NCBI RefSeq assembly: GCF_036013935.1
Contig: NZ_CP107902.1
Span: 10,077,001-10,141,000, forward strand
Reading direction: 5' to 3'
Source: Streptomyces sp. NBC_00461
Lineage (GTDB): Bacteria > Actinomycetota > Actinomycetes > Streptomycetales > Streptomycetaceae
DNA length: 64,000 nucleotides
Shown piece by piece: positions 7,358 to 15,398 of this stretch. A program made the position numbers and the translations under genes. Numbering within the stretch: the first letter of the stretch is position 1; every line of letters begins with the position of its first letter. Below the pieces are notes generated by a model, which ran no database searches, had not been told where the DNA came from, and saw only the letters and a list, made by a program, of their open reading frames with translations.

Positions 7358-9667
7358 GTGGAAGATCACTTCGGTTCGGCCGTCCGACGGTTCCGGTTGC
7401 GTGCGGGGCTGACCCAGGAGGCACTGGCCGAGCGTTCCGGCGTTTCGGTCAGCACGATCCGCGGCATGGAGACCGGCAAACGCCGCAATCCGCAGCTCGC
7501 GTCGGTGCGCCAACTGGCCGCCGCGCTCGACCTGCAGCCGGCCGAACTGGACGGACTGTTGGCCGCGGTGACGGGTTCGGTCGCGGGTGCGGCCGAGGTT
7601 ACGGGTACGGGCGAGCATGCCGCGACGGTCCCGGTACCGCGTCAACTGCCCGCGCCCCCGGCGCCGTTCGTGGGCCGAAACCACGAACTGGACCGACTGG
7701 ATGCTGCAATGCGGCCCAGTTCGGGTGCGGCAGGAACTCTGGTCATCTCCGCGATTGCGGGCGCCGGCGGGGTGGGCAAGTCGTGGCTTGCGTTGCATTG
7801 GGCTCACCGCAACGCCGACCGCTTCCCCGACGGGCAGCTCTTCGTCGACCTACGGGGCTTCAGCCCCGACAGCGAGCCGATGGACCCGGCCGTGGCGGTA
7901 CGGGGATTCCTCGACGCGCTGGGCGTTGAGCCCGGCCAGATCCCGGTCGCGCCGCACGCGCAGGCGGCGTTGTTCCGCAGCCTGGTGGCGGACAAGCGGA
8001 TGCTGCTGGTGCTCGACAACGCTGTCGACGCCGCCCAGGTGACCCCCCTGCTGCCGGGCGGCGACACCTGCACCGTCGCGGTCACCAGCCGCAACCGATT
8101 GCTGGGCCTGATCACCGGCCACGGCGCCCACCACCTGTCCGTGGACACCCTCACCGACGCCGAAGCCTGCGAACTCCTCGTCGCCCGACTCGGCTCCGCA
8201 CGCATCGAGGCCGAACCCGCGGCGGTGGCCGAACTCGTCGGCCTGTGCGGCGGGTTCCCGCTCGCGCTGAGCATCATCGCCGGCCGCGCGCACGCCCACC
8301 TGCACCTGTCCCTGGCCGACCTCGCCGACGAACTGCGCGACGACGTACTCGACGTACTCGACGACGCCGACCCCGCCGCGAGCCTGCCCGCGGTGCTCTC
8401 GCTCTCCCGCCGCGCGTTGAGCGACGAAGAAGCCGAGGTGCTCGGGCTGTTGGCGATCGCACCCGGACCCGACATCAGCCTTGCTGCCGCCGGCAGTCTC
8501 ACCGGCCTCGGCCCCAGCCGGACCCGAAGCGTGCTGCGCAGGCTCGAACAGGCTTCGCTGATCGGGCAGGACGCCGCCGGCCGGTACCGCATGCACGACC
8601 TGATCCGCCGCTACGCCACCACCGCCCACGATCTGGCCGACAGCACGCGAGCGGCGGCGTTGCGGCGGGTGCTCGACTTCTACACCCACACCGCGTACGC
8701 CGCCGACCGCCTCCTAGACTCCCACCGCGACCCCATCGAACTCGCCCCGCCGCCACCCGCCTGCCACCCCCAGGCGCTGTCCGACATCCCGGCGGCGATG
8801 GACTGGTTCGACACCGAGCAGCGGAATCTGCTCGCTGCTCAGCACACCGCCGCCGCCCACGCATTGCACCGCACGGTCTGGCAGCTGGCCTGGACGCTGT
8901 ACGACTTCCACTACCGTCGAGGCCACCGCCACGATCAGCTCGCCGTGTGGCAGATCGCCGTCGACTCCGCGCATCAGCTGCGCGACCCCGGTGCCCAGAT
9001 CCTCACGCATCGGCTCCTGGGCCGCGCCCACGTCGTGCTCGGGCACCATCAGGAGGCGATCGCCGCCCTGAACGAGGCGCTCGCCCTGAGTGAGCAGCAA
9101 GGCGACCGCGCCCTCCAGGCTCAGGCGCACTACACACTCGCGTCGATCTGGCCGGACGGCCGGCGGGCGCTGGAGCATGCCAGGCGGGCACTCGACCTCT
9201 ACCGCGGCCTCGACCAGCCGATCGCGGAAGCCAACGCGCTCAACGCCGTGGGCTGGTACGCCGCCCGCCTCGGTGACCGAGACGACACCGCCCGAGAGCA
9301 CTGCCAGGCCGCCCTCACCCTCTACCAGCACCACCACGATGTGAACGGCCAAGCGCAAACCCTGGACAGCCTCGCCTACATCGACCACCACAGTGGCCGC
9401 CACCACGACGCCATCGAGCACTACCGCCAGGCCATCAGCCTGTACCGCGAGCTCGACAACACCTACGAAACCGCCGACACTCTCGACCGGCTCGGTCACT
9501 CCCACGCCGCACTCGGCCACCACGAACAGACCCGTGCGGTGTGGCAGGAAGCACGGGAGCTGTATCGACAGCAGGGACGTGACGAGGAAGCCGAGCAGGT
9601 GGAACGACAGCTCGACGAGCTCGACGGCCTCGGCGAACATCACAACCCGGACGCCTGTGGGTCGTAG
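7358..9667 (+). CDS. XRE helix-turn-helix / NB-ARC / TPR regulator
   Basis: 769 aa. Residues 5-65 form an XRE-type HTH (LTQEALAERSGVSVSTIRGMETGK). A P-loop near residue 134 (AGAGGVGKS), a Walker B-like LLVLDN, and RNBS-type motifs (VAVTSRNRLLG, GGFPLALSIIA) mark an NB-ARC STAND ATPase. From about residue 480 to the end lie TPR-like helical repeats. It resembles AfsR-type proteins with an XRE domain in place of BTAD. GTG 7358 follows AGGAAGG by 5 nt. It is the nearest regulator upstream of the fulvocin-like and type III PKS genes, so a role in switching them on is plausible but inferred. Confidence 0.85.
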   Translation: MEDHFGSAVRRFRLRAGLTQEALAERSGVSVSTIRGMETGKRRNPQLASVRQLAAALDLQPAELDGLLAAVTGSVAGAAEVTGTGEHAATVPVPRQLPAPPAPFVGRNHELDRLDAAMRPSSGAAGTLVISAIAGAGGVGKSWLALHWAHRNADRFPDGQLFVDLRGFSPDSEPMDPAVAVRGFLDALGVEPGQIPVAPHAQAALFRSLVADKRMLLVLDNAVDAAQVTPLLPGGDTCTVAVTSRNRLLGLITGHGAHHLSVDTLTDAEACELLVARLGSARIEAEPAAVAELVGLCGGFPLALSIIAGRAHAHLHLSLADLADELRDDVLDVLDDADPAASLPAVLSLSRRALSDEEAEVLGLLAIAPGPDISLAAAGSLTGLGPSRTRSVLRRLEQASLIGQDAAGRYRMHDLIRRYATTAHDLADSTRAAALRRVLDFYTHTAYAADRLLDSHRDPIELAPPPPACHPQALSDIPAAMDWFDTEQRNLLAAQHTAAAHALHRTVWQLAWTLYDFHYRRGHRHDQLAVWQIAVDSAHQLRDPGAQILTHRLLGRAHVVLGHHQEAIAALNEALALSEQQGDRALQAQAHYTLASIWPDGRRALEHARRALDLYRGLDQPIAEANALNAVGWYAARLGDRDDTAREHCQAALTLYQHHHDVNGQAQTLDSLAYIDHHSGRHHDAIEHYRQAISLYRELDNTYETADTLDRLGHSHAALGHHEQTRAVWQEARELYRQQGRDEEAEQVERQLDELDGLGEHHNPDACGS

Positions 9668-10026
9668 CGGCCGACAGCGCGAGCGCCACAGCGCCGCCCG
9701 TGACGACCGGCTGAACCGGTCGTACATGAACGGTTCGTGACCTGTTGGCCCGCCTGGCACGCCAGCACGATGGTGAGCGAACAGCGCGTGTGCGGTTCAA
9801 GGCGGACCGACCCGTTGCGCGCGGCACCGCCCCGACGCGGATCGCGTCCCGTGCGACCGCCGCGTGCCCGGCACGTCCACGCGGGGCGCAACCCGCGCCC
9901 GTCGGCAGCAGGTCACCCACGGCAACCGGTGTCCCGCCCACACACCCGTCATCCACCCGTCCTCAGCCCCCTCTTCCACCCGTCAACCGGCCGCCGCGAC
10001 CTGTCGCGGGGAACGGAGCTTCATAG
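9668..10026. other. Intergenic region with no recognised gene
   Basis: 359 bp between the NB-ARC regulator and the fulvocin-like gene. Reading frames here have no recognisable family and no convincing ribosome binding site. The promoter for the downstream gene probably lies here, but no clear -35/-10 pair was found. The only start-proximal signal is a weak GGGGAACGGAGC about 8-19 nt before the ATG. Confidence 0.5.
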
Positions 10027-11028
10027 ATGAGCACCACTGAGGGACACGGCGCTGCCGAGTCCGAAGTTCGCTGGATGCTGGCCTTCGACGCGTCGTGCTC
10101 GACGTGCCGTGCCGTGTCCTCGATCGTGTTCAACGCCTGTGACGCACGCCTGGAGGTGGTCGCCCTCGGTCGTGCCGACGTCCGTGCCTGGCGTTCGCGA
10201 GCGTTGGGGCCCGACGCGCCCTGGGCACCGACGCTGCTGAAGGTCACCACCGGCGGAGGGCAAGACGCCGCCGTGCCGGACCGAACCGGTACCGACGGCG
10301 AGTCCGTGCGGGCCTGGACAGGGCCGTCGATGACGCTTCAGCTGGTGCGACGACTGGGGCCGCGAGCGACGGTCCGCGTCCTGCGGGCGCTGGGCGAGGC
10401 ACGCGACGCGAACCGCTCCCAAGTCGGCACGGGGTCCAGCCGCGCGCAGTTCCTGCGGGTCGCCGGAGGGCTCGCGGTCGCCTCGACCATCTTGTTCAAG
10501 GGGGGTACGCCCGCCTTCGCCGCGGGCCAGGACGCTGCGGCGGCCAGTGAGTGGGTCAAGGCGAACGCCGGGCGTCTGCCCACCACCTATTCCGATGTGA
10601 CCGCCTTGCCGCTGGCCCACCGCCGCGCCGTGCACGCCGCACTGCCGCCGGCTGCCCGCAGCCGCCTGTGGGTGGAGCACATCGACCGCTTCCGCGCCGC
10701 GCACACCCATCCCACGCCTCGTCAGGGCACGGTCATCGAACGGGCTCGCACCGCCGCGTCGGACCCTGCGACCTTCCAGCGACGCCCGCCCGCACGTCGT
10801 CGGCACAGCGACGACCTGACCGGGTCCGCGGTCGCCGCATTCGGCAAGGAGGGCGCGGCGCAACTGCTGGCCACGCTGGGACCGGTGGAAGCCCTGGCAC
10901 AGGACTGTGCGTGCAGTTCGTTCTCCGACGCGTGCCTGTTCAGCGACTGCATCGGAGGCGGATGCACGATCTCCGACGGCGGGTGCGGCGAGTTCTGGAT
11001 CTGGGACTGCGACGGGACCTGCCGCTGA
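10027..11028 (+). CDS. Fulvocin C-related cysteine-rich protein with a thioredoxin-like N-terminus
   Basis: 333 aa in three parts. Residues 15-130 resemble a thioredoxin-like fold with a CSTC motif (C24, C27) in LAFDASCSTCRAVSS. Residues 137-168 are a Tat-like anchor (SRAQFLR, hydrophobic stretch, then AFAAG); the twin Arg is S-R-A instead of S-R-R. A helical middle region (LAHRRAVHAALPPAARSRLW) follows. The last 40 residues hold eight Cys (294, 296, 303, 308, 313, 320, 328, 332), spaced almost like the 45-residue bacteriocin fulvocin C of Myxococcus fulvus as I recall it. The family name is known; function in Streptomyces is not. It could be a bacteriocin precursor or an exported redox protein. 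Confidence 0.8.
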   Translation: MSTTEGHGAAESEVRWMLAFDASCSTCRAVSSIVFNACDARLEVVALGRADVRAWRSRALGPDAPWAPTLLKVTTGGGQDAAVPDRTGTDGESVRAWTGPSMTLQLVRRLGPRATVRVLRALGEARDANRSQVGTGSSRAQFLRVAGGLAVASTILFKGGTPAFAAGQDAAAASEWVKANAGRLPTTYSDVTALPLAHRRAVHAALPPAARSRLWVEHIDRFRAAHTHPTPRQGTVIERARTAASDPATFQRRPPARRRHSDDLTGSAVAAFGKEGAAQLLATLGPVEALAQDCACSSFSDACLFSDCIGGGCTISDGGCGEFWIWDCDGTCR

Positions 11029-11188
11029 CGGACGGGGGAGGGGGGACGGTGACAGGCGCCATTGACTGACCCGGACCGACTGCCGGGCCCGGCGGCCGTC
11101 ATCGCCGGTCGCGGTCACCACGTCGGCGGTGACCGCGATCACTTACGATCCCGAGGAGTTGACATCGGGCGAAGAGAACGCAAATTCA

Positions 11189-11198
11189 GCCAATTGGC
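11189..11198. promoter_or_regulatory. Palindrome GCCAATTGGC upstream of the type III PKS gene
   Basis: A perfect 10-bp palindrome, about 110 nt before the PKS start codon. A TTGACA hexamer (11159-11164) lies 24 nt upstream of it, with AAATTC as a weak -10 after a 17-nt spacer. The palindrome would overlap the transcription start region, as expected for a repressor operator. No regulator can be named. Confidence 0.35.
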
Positions 11199-11307
11199 GG
11201 CCGGATGCGAAGTAGAGTGCTACAGCGGCGCCTTGACCACACTCTGCCGATTTAGGCAAGTTACGGCCACTTTGCGCCGTCAAGGTCCGCGGAGAAAGGG
11301 GCGTACT

Positions 11308-12492
11308 GTGGGCGCCTACCTGTGTCCTCCCGCCGTAGTGCACGGCGAACACGCCGTGAAAACCGGCGACATCCTGGCCGACGTGTGCAGTCGACATCCG
11401 CAGGCCCCATGGCTGGCGCGGATTGACGGCATCGCCGAGAGCACCGGAATCGCCTCCCGTGGATGGATGCTGCCGTTGGAGGCGGCCGTCGCACCCAGTA
11501 GGGAGAGCGGCTTGCGAACGCCGGGCCCTGGTCCGGCCCGTGAAGCTCTGGCCCGTGGTGGGTTCAGCGACCGGGAGGTGGACCGGGCGATCGCCGCGCT
11601 GGAGGAGATACCGGCGCCCCAGACCATCCAGGAGCGCACCGCGCCGGCCTGGGCGGCCGTGCAGACGTACGGAGAACGCGCAGCCCGCGAAGCCCTTGAG
11701 ATCGCCGGGCTGCACACCGCCGACGTGGACTGTCTGATCACCAGTCACTCCACCACCCCCGCCCTGCCGGGGTTGGACCTGTCTCTGTTCAACCGCCTCC
11801 CGCTGCGCACCGACGTACTGCTGCTGCCGGCCAGTCAATGGGCCTGCATCGCGGGAACCCGTTCCTTGGCGCTGGCGGCCGACCTGGTCGCCGTGGACCC
11901 CGACCGTGTGGTGCTGGTGGTGATATCGGAGGCGCTGAGCACCACCTACCAGCCCGCCGACGACACGCTGGAATCCCTCATCGTCCGGTTGCTGTTCGCG
12001 GACACCGCCGTTGCGGCAGTGGTCACCGGCCGTCCCAGGCCGGAGTCGATCCTGCGGCTGGACGCGGCCTGGCACCACACCCTGCCCAACACCGCGGACC
12101 TGCACTGGCTGGACACTCGCGCCGACGGCACACATTTCGTCATGGACCGCCGGGGGCCGCGCGCCGTCCAGGAGACGGTTGCCGCGATGTGGAAGTGGCT
12201 GAGCACCCGCCATCAGGACGACGGACACCCGTGGCATCCCGATCTGCTGCTCGCCCATCCCGGCGGGACCCGGGTGCTGGAGTACATGGAACAGACGATG
12301 CCCGACGGGTGGCCCGCCGGACTTCTGGCCTACAGCCGGGCCGGCTACACCACAGGCAACCGCGGCGGCGCGGCCGTACTCGACATACTGCGACGCGCGC
12401 ACGACGTCGGCCAGAAAACAGGCAGCCGCACCGTGCTGTACGCGGCCGCACCCGGGCTGACAGCCACGGCCCTGGAGGGGGAGTGGCTTTGA
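11308..12492 (+). CDS. Type III polyketide synthase (chalcone synthase family)
   Basis: 394 aa. Homodimeric enzyme family that condenses malonyl-CoA units onto a CoA starter with one active site. The catalytic triad is present: Cys180 in SQWACIAGTRSLALAADL, His317 in LLAHPGGTRVLEYM and Asn351 in TTGNRGGAAVLD. The C-terminal GFGPG-like loop is APGLTATALEGEW. The Cys context (WACIAG) differs from the GC(F/A)AG of RppA and plant CHS, so the product cannot be predicted. GTG 11308 has GGAG-like sequence 13-17 nt and AAGGGG 7-12 nt upstream; the frame reaching back to 11062 lacks homologous sequence. It follows the fulvocin-like gene with a 279-bp gap. Confidence 0.85.
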   Translation: MGAYLCPPAVVHGEHAVKTGDILADVCSRHPQAPWLARIDGIAESTGIASRGWMLPLEAAVAPSRESGLRTPGPGPAREALARGGFSDREVDRAIAALEEIPAPQTIQERTAPAWAAVQTYGERAAREALEIAGLHTADVDCLITSHSTTPALPGLDLSLFNRLPLRTDVLLLPASQWACIAGTRSLALAADLVAVDPDRVVLVVISEALSTTYQPADDTLESLIVRLLFADTAVAAVVTGRPRPESILRLDAAWHHTLPNTADLHWLDTRADGTHFVMDRRGPRAVQETVAAMWKWLSTRHQDDGHPWHPDLLLAHPGGTRVLEYMEQTMPDGWPAGLLAYSRAGYTTGNRGGAAVLDILRRAHDVGQKTGSRTVLYAAAPGLTATALEGEWL

Positions 12493-12544
12493 CTCCCGCT
12501 CCCTCAGCGGCGACGAGTACGAGCGTTCTCCACAACCCCAGGCA

Positions 12545-14722
12545 TCACAGGTCCAGTTCCGCCCAGACGGCCTTGCCGGCGTTGGTCCACCGCACCCCCC
12601 AGCGCGTGGTGAGTTTGTGGATGACGTGCAGGCCGCGCCCGCTGTCGTCGAGTACCTGGCCGCGGCGCAGGCGTGGTCGGCCATTGCCGGTGTCGCCGAC
12701 CTCGCATATGAGGCGGCCCCCGGCCTTCACCAGCCGCACTGTGACCGGTCCGGTGGTGAACACGACGGCGTTGGTGACCAGTTCGCTGATCACCAGCAGC
12801 GCACTGTCCTGGGCCTGATCGCTGGTGTGCCATCGCCGCAGGGCAGCAGAGACCAGGGTGCGGGCGTGGGCGGCGGTGTCGTCGCGGGCGGCCAGCTGCC
12901 AGGTCGCGGTGTCCCGGCTGCGACGGCCGGTCATACGGGCGAGCAGCAGGGTCACGTCGTCGCGCAGGCGTCCCTCCGGGGCCAGATCGGTGACCACGCG
13001 GCGCGCGATCTGCTGCAGGTCGTCCCAGGGATGCACCTCACGCACCAAGTCCGTGAGCCTGCCGATACCGTCGTCGAGGGAGGCCACCGGGTCTTCCACC
13101 AGGCCATCGGTGTAGAGGGCGAGGAGCGAGCCGGGAGGCGCGGCGAACTCCTGCACGTCGAACGGCTCCCGCACGGCGAACTCAGCTCCCAGGCCCGGGT
13201 GAGGCTGCCCCGTGATGGTCGTGGCGGACCCATCGGGACGGACGAGGACGGGAGGCAGGTGGCCCGCGTTGGACATCACGACCCGGTGGTCGACGGGATC
13301 GTAGACCGCGATGCAGCACGTCGAACCCAGCGCGCTGTAGCCGGCCGCCAGGCCCGCGTCCGTGTCGTCCAGGAGCGTGACGGTCTCGTCCAGACGCTCC
13401 AGCACCTCTCCGGGGCCCAGCCCCGCAGACAACAGTGCGCGGGCCTCCATGCTCAGCTGGCCCATGGCCGCCGCGGCCCCCAGGCCATGCCCTACGACGT
13501 CGCCGACCACCAGCGCGGTCCGGTCGCCCGGCAGCGGAAAGCTGTTCACCCAGTCTCCGCCGACGCCCGCACTGTCAGGGGTGGTGGGCAGATAGACGCT
13601 GGCGACCTCGATGGTGTCGCTGCCGGCCCGCGGCAGCAGCCGGCGCTGCAGTGCCAGGACCTGGGCGTGCTCGCGCTGATGCTGGCGGGCCAGGTCCACG
13701 TGACGGGCGGTTTTGGCCACGAGTTCTTGCAGGTCGAGCAGTTCGCTGTCGCGGAAGGGGCGCTCCGGTCGCCGCCAGACTTCCGTCACGCCCAGCACGA
13801 TGGGCCCCGATGTGCCTTCGGGTCCCTCCACGACCAGCGGTATGCAGGCCACACTCGCCGGCAGGTTGCCGGGTACCAACGCGCGCACCAGCCGGGGATC
13901 GCTCAGTACCCGCTCGATCGCCTCACGGTCGGGAATCACGATGGCCTGCGGCACGTCGTCGCGCGTGACCGCACCGACCAGCAGACGGCTCGCTTCGCGG
14001 GGAAGGTTGTCCCCGCACGTCAGATATCCCTCGGGCCAGGCCCGCTCCGGCACCAGGGCCGCCCGCCGCAGCCGGATGCGCTCGTGCGCCTGCTCGGTGA
14101 CGGCTTCCCCCGTCCAGACGGCGAAGTCGAGGTCGACGGCCGCCACGTCCCCCCATGCCAGCAGGGACTGGGCCAGGGACTGCGCGGTCTCGCCGATGTC
14201 CAATGACGTACCGATGGCGGCCGCGGAAGCGTACAGGTGCAGCCGTCTGGCCATGGCGATCAGGGAGACCGTAAGGCCTCCCTGCGGCGCTGCGGCCGGC
14301 AGGATGCTCATCGAGACCACCAGCTCTGTGCCGTCGTCCCGCCGCAAGCGCTGGACCCGGGCAACGTGCGCCTCCCGCGTCTCGACGACGTTCCGCAACC
14401 GCTGTGTGACCGTCGGCACGTCCCCGGGTGGCAGCAGTTCGGTGAAGATGGCCCCCGGCTTGACGCTCACTCCTCTGAACGGAGCCGCGTCCAGATTGCA
14501 GCTGGTGATCCTCAGATCCCGATCGAGGTTGACCGCCCCGAGGATCTGTTCCTGACCTCCGGCCTCCCGGCCGTCCCCTTCGAGCCGGTCGGCACGGCTG
14601 TCGCTCTGCGCAGCGACAGGAACCGCGGCGGCCGTGCTTCCGGCCCGGGGGATGTAATCCGCCAGGGCACCGCTGACCATGTCGAACGGTGAAGCAGGCG
14701 AAGAGGAGGGTGTGGGGTCCAT
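12545..14722 (-). CDS. SpoIIE-type PP2C phosphatase with PAS, GAF and anti-sigma-kinase-like ATPase domains
   Basis: 725 aa. In order: a PAS-like domain (about residues 60-165), a GAF domain (170-330), a linking helix (QHQREHAQVLALQRRLLP, typical before SpoIIE domains), a PP2C phosphatase (385-590; GGDWVNSFPLPGDRTALVVGDVVGHG with metal-binding Asp residues) and a C-terminal HATPase (600-720; ELVTNAVVFTTG, DDSGRGLHVI). Such proteins both phosphorylate and dephosphorylate anti-anti-sigma factors in stress or development circuits. ATG 14722 was preferred to GTG 14731. Convergent with the PKS gene; no STAS or RsbW partner lies nearby. Confidence 0.85.
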   Translation of the reverse strand: MDPTPSSSPASPFDMVSGALADYIPRAGSTAAAVPVAAQSDSRADRLEGDGREAGGQEQILGAVNLDRDLRITSCNLDAAPFRGVSVKPGAIFTELLPPGDVPTVTQRLRNVVETREAHVARVQRLRRDDGTELVVSMSILPAAAPQGGLTVSLIAMARRLHLYASAAAIGTSLDIGETAQSLAQSLLAWGDVAAVDLDFAVWTGEAVTEQAHERIRLRRAALVPERAWPEGYLTCGDNLPREASRLLVGAVTRDDVPQAIVIPDREAIERVLSDPRLVRALVPGNLPASVACIPLVVEGPEGTSGPIVLGVTEVWRRPERPFRDSELLDLQELVAKTARHVDLARQHQREHAQVLALQRRLLPRAGSDTIEVASVYLPTTPDSAGVGGDWVNSFPLPGDRTALVVGDVVGHGLGAAAAMGQLSMEARALLSAGLGPGEVLERLDETVTLLDDTDAGLAAGYSALGSTCCIAVYDPVDHRVVMSNAGHLPPVLVRPDGSATTITGQPHPGLGAEFAVREPFDVQEFAAPPGSLLALYTDGLVEDPVASLDDGIGRLTDLVREVHPWDDLQQIARRVVTDLAPEGRLRDDVTLLLARMTGRRSRDTATWQLAARDDTAAHARTLVSAALRRWHTSDQAQDSALLVISELVTNAVVFTTGPVTVRLVKAGGRLICEVGDTGNGRPRLRRGQVLDDSGRGLHVIHKLTTRWGVRWTNAGKAVWAELDL

Positions 14723-15097
14723 GCAGCTCACTCAGCTCGCTGACTCCGGCGCGCGCCGGAGAGGCATTCCCGAGTCCGTGCGATGGAGCCCCGAGATCCC
14801 TACCGCACACCTCCTGGATAGCACACACGCGGACATCACCGAAGGGGCAAAGGTGAGTAAAAGGACAGGTGTAGGAGCTGACAGTAACGGGCACGCACTC
14901 TGCGTCGCGGAGTCCGCGGCGAGCCCTTGTTCACCACCGGTACGCGGTCGGGTGCGGATGGGGTTGTGGCTCCAGCGGCGTCAGCCGGGCGTCGGCGCCG
15001 ACCGGTGTGAGGGGCGAAAGGCCTGTCATTTCCGCGGCCGACAAACACAAAAGGCAAGGAGACCTCTCCTTACCTGTCTCAAGTTATAGCGCACTGG

Positions 15098-15116
15098 GGG
15101 GCTTGCGGCAAGACCC
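15098..15116. promoter_or_regulatory. Rifamycin-associated element (RAE)
   Basis: GGGGCTTGCGGCAAGACCC matches the inverted-repeat 19-mer known upstream of rifamycin-inactivating genes in actinomycetes (consensus recalled as GGGGCTTGCGGCAAGGCCC), with one difference in the right arm. It lies 57 nt before the GTG of the glycosyltransferase stub and about 280 nt before rph. TATAGC at 15085-15090 could be a -10, but no matching -35 is clear. The RAE mediates rifamycin-inducible expression in known cases. The region 14732-15097 upstream holds no recognisable gene. Confidence 0.82.
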
Positions 15117-15173
15117 CGGTCGGCGCGCAGAATCGTCGGCCGAGGCCACAACCTGCGGAAACGGGAGCACTAC

Positions 15174-15398
15174 GTGCGTGTGATGTACGGGCCAGGCGGC
15201 GACGTCGAACCAGCGGAGGGACTGGCGGTGCGGTTACGGGCGCTCGGGGCGGGGGAGCGCGCCGCCCGATCGTCGGAGGGAAGGCAGCCGGAAGTGAGGA
15301 CGTGCACGGCAAGAGAGTCGACAGAGCTGAAAACGCCGGAGATTCGTTCGGCCAGTGCACTGCATCGGAGCACGGCTGCTTGGGAGGTATCGCGATGA
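15174..15398 (+). pseudogene. 5' stub of an MGT-type glycosyltransferase, now a 74-codon leader ORF to rph
   Basis: After a GGGAG 8 nt upstream, GTG 15174 starts a frame encoding MRVMYGPGGDVEPAEGLAVR LRALGAG. This matches the usual start of macrolide/rifamycin-type GT1 glycosyltransferases (MRVLLxxxGSRGDVEPxxxLAVRLRALGAEV), with one residue missing in the first loop. After about 30 residues similarity stops. The frame stays open until TGA 15396-15398, which overlaps the rph ATG at 15395 as ATGA. Rifamycin glycosyltransferases are a known RAE-linked family. I infer that a deletion joined the 5' end of such a gene to rph, and that the remnant now couples rph translation. Confidence 0.6.

Noticed and set aside
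14732..15097. Possible small genes or a second RAE upstream of rph
   Set aside because: Only one RAE-like motif was found, and frames in this stretch have no start signals or recognisable products.
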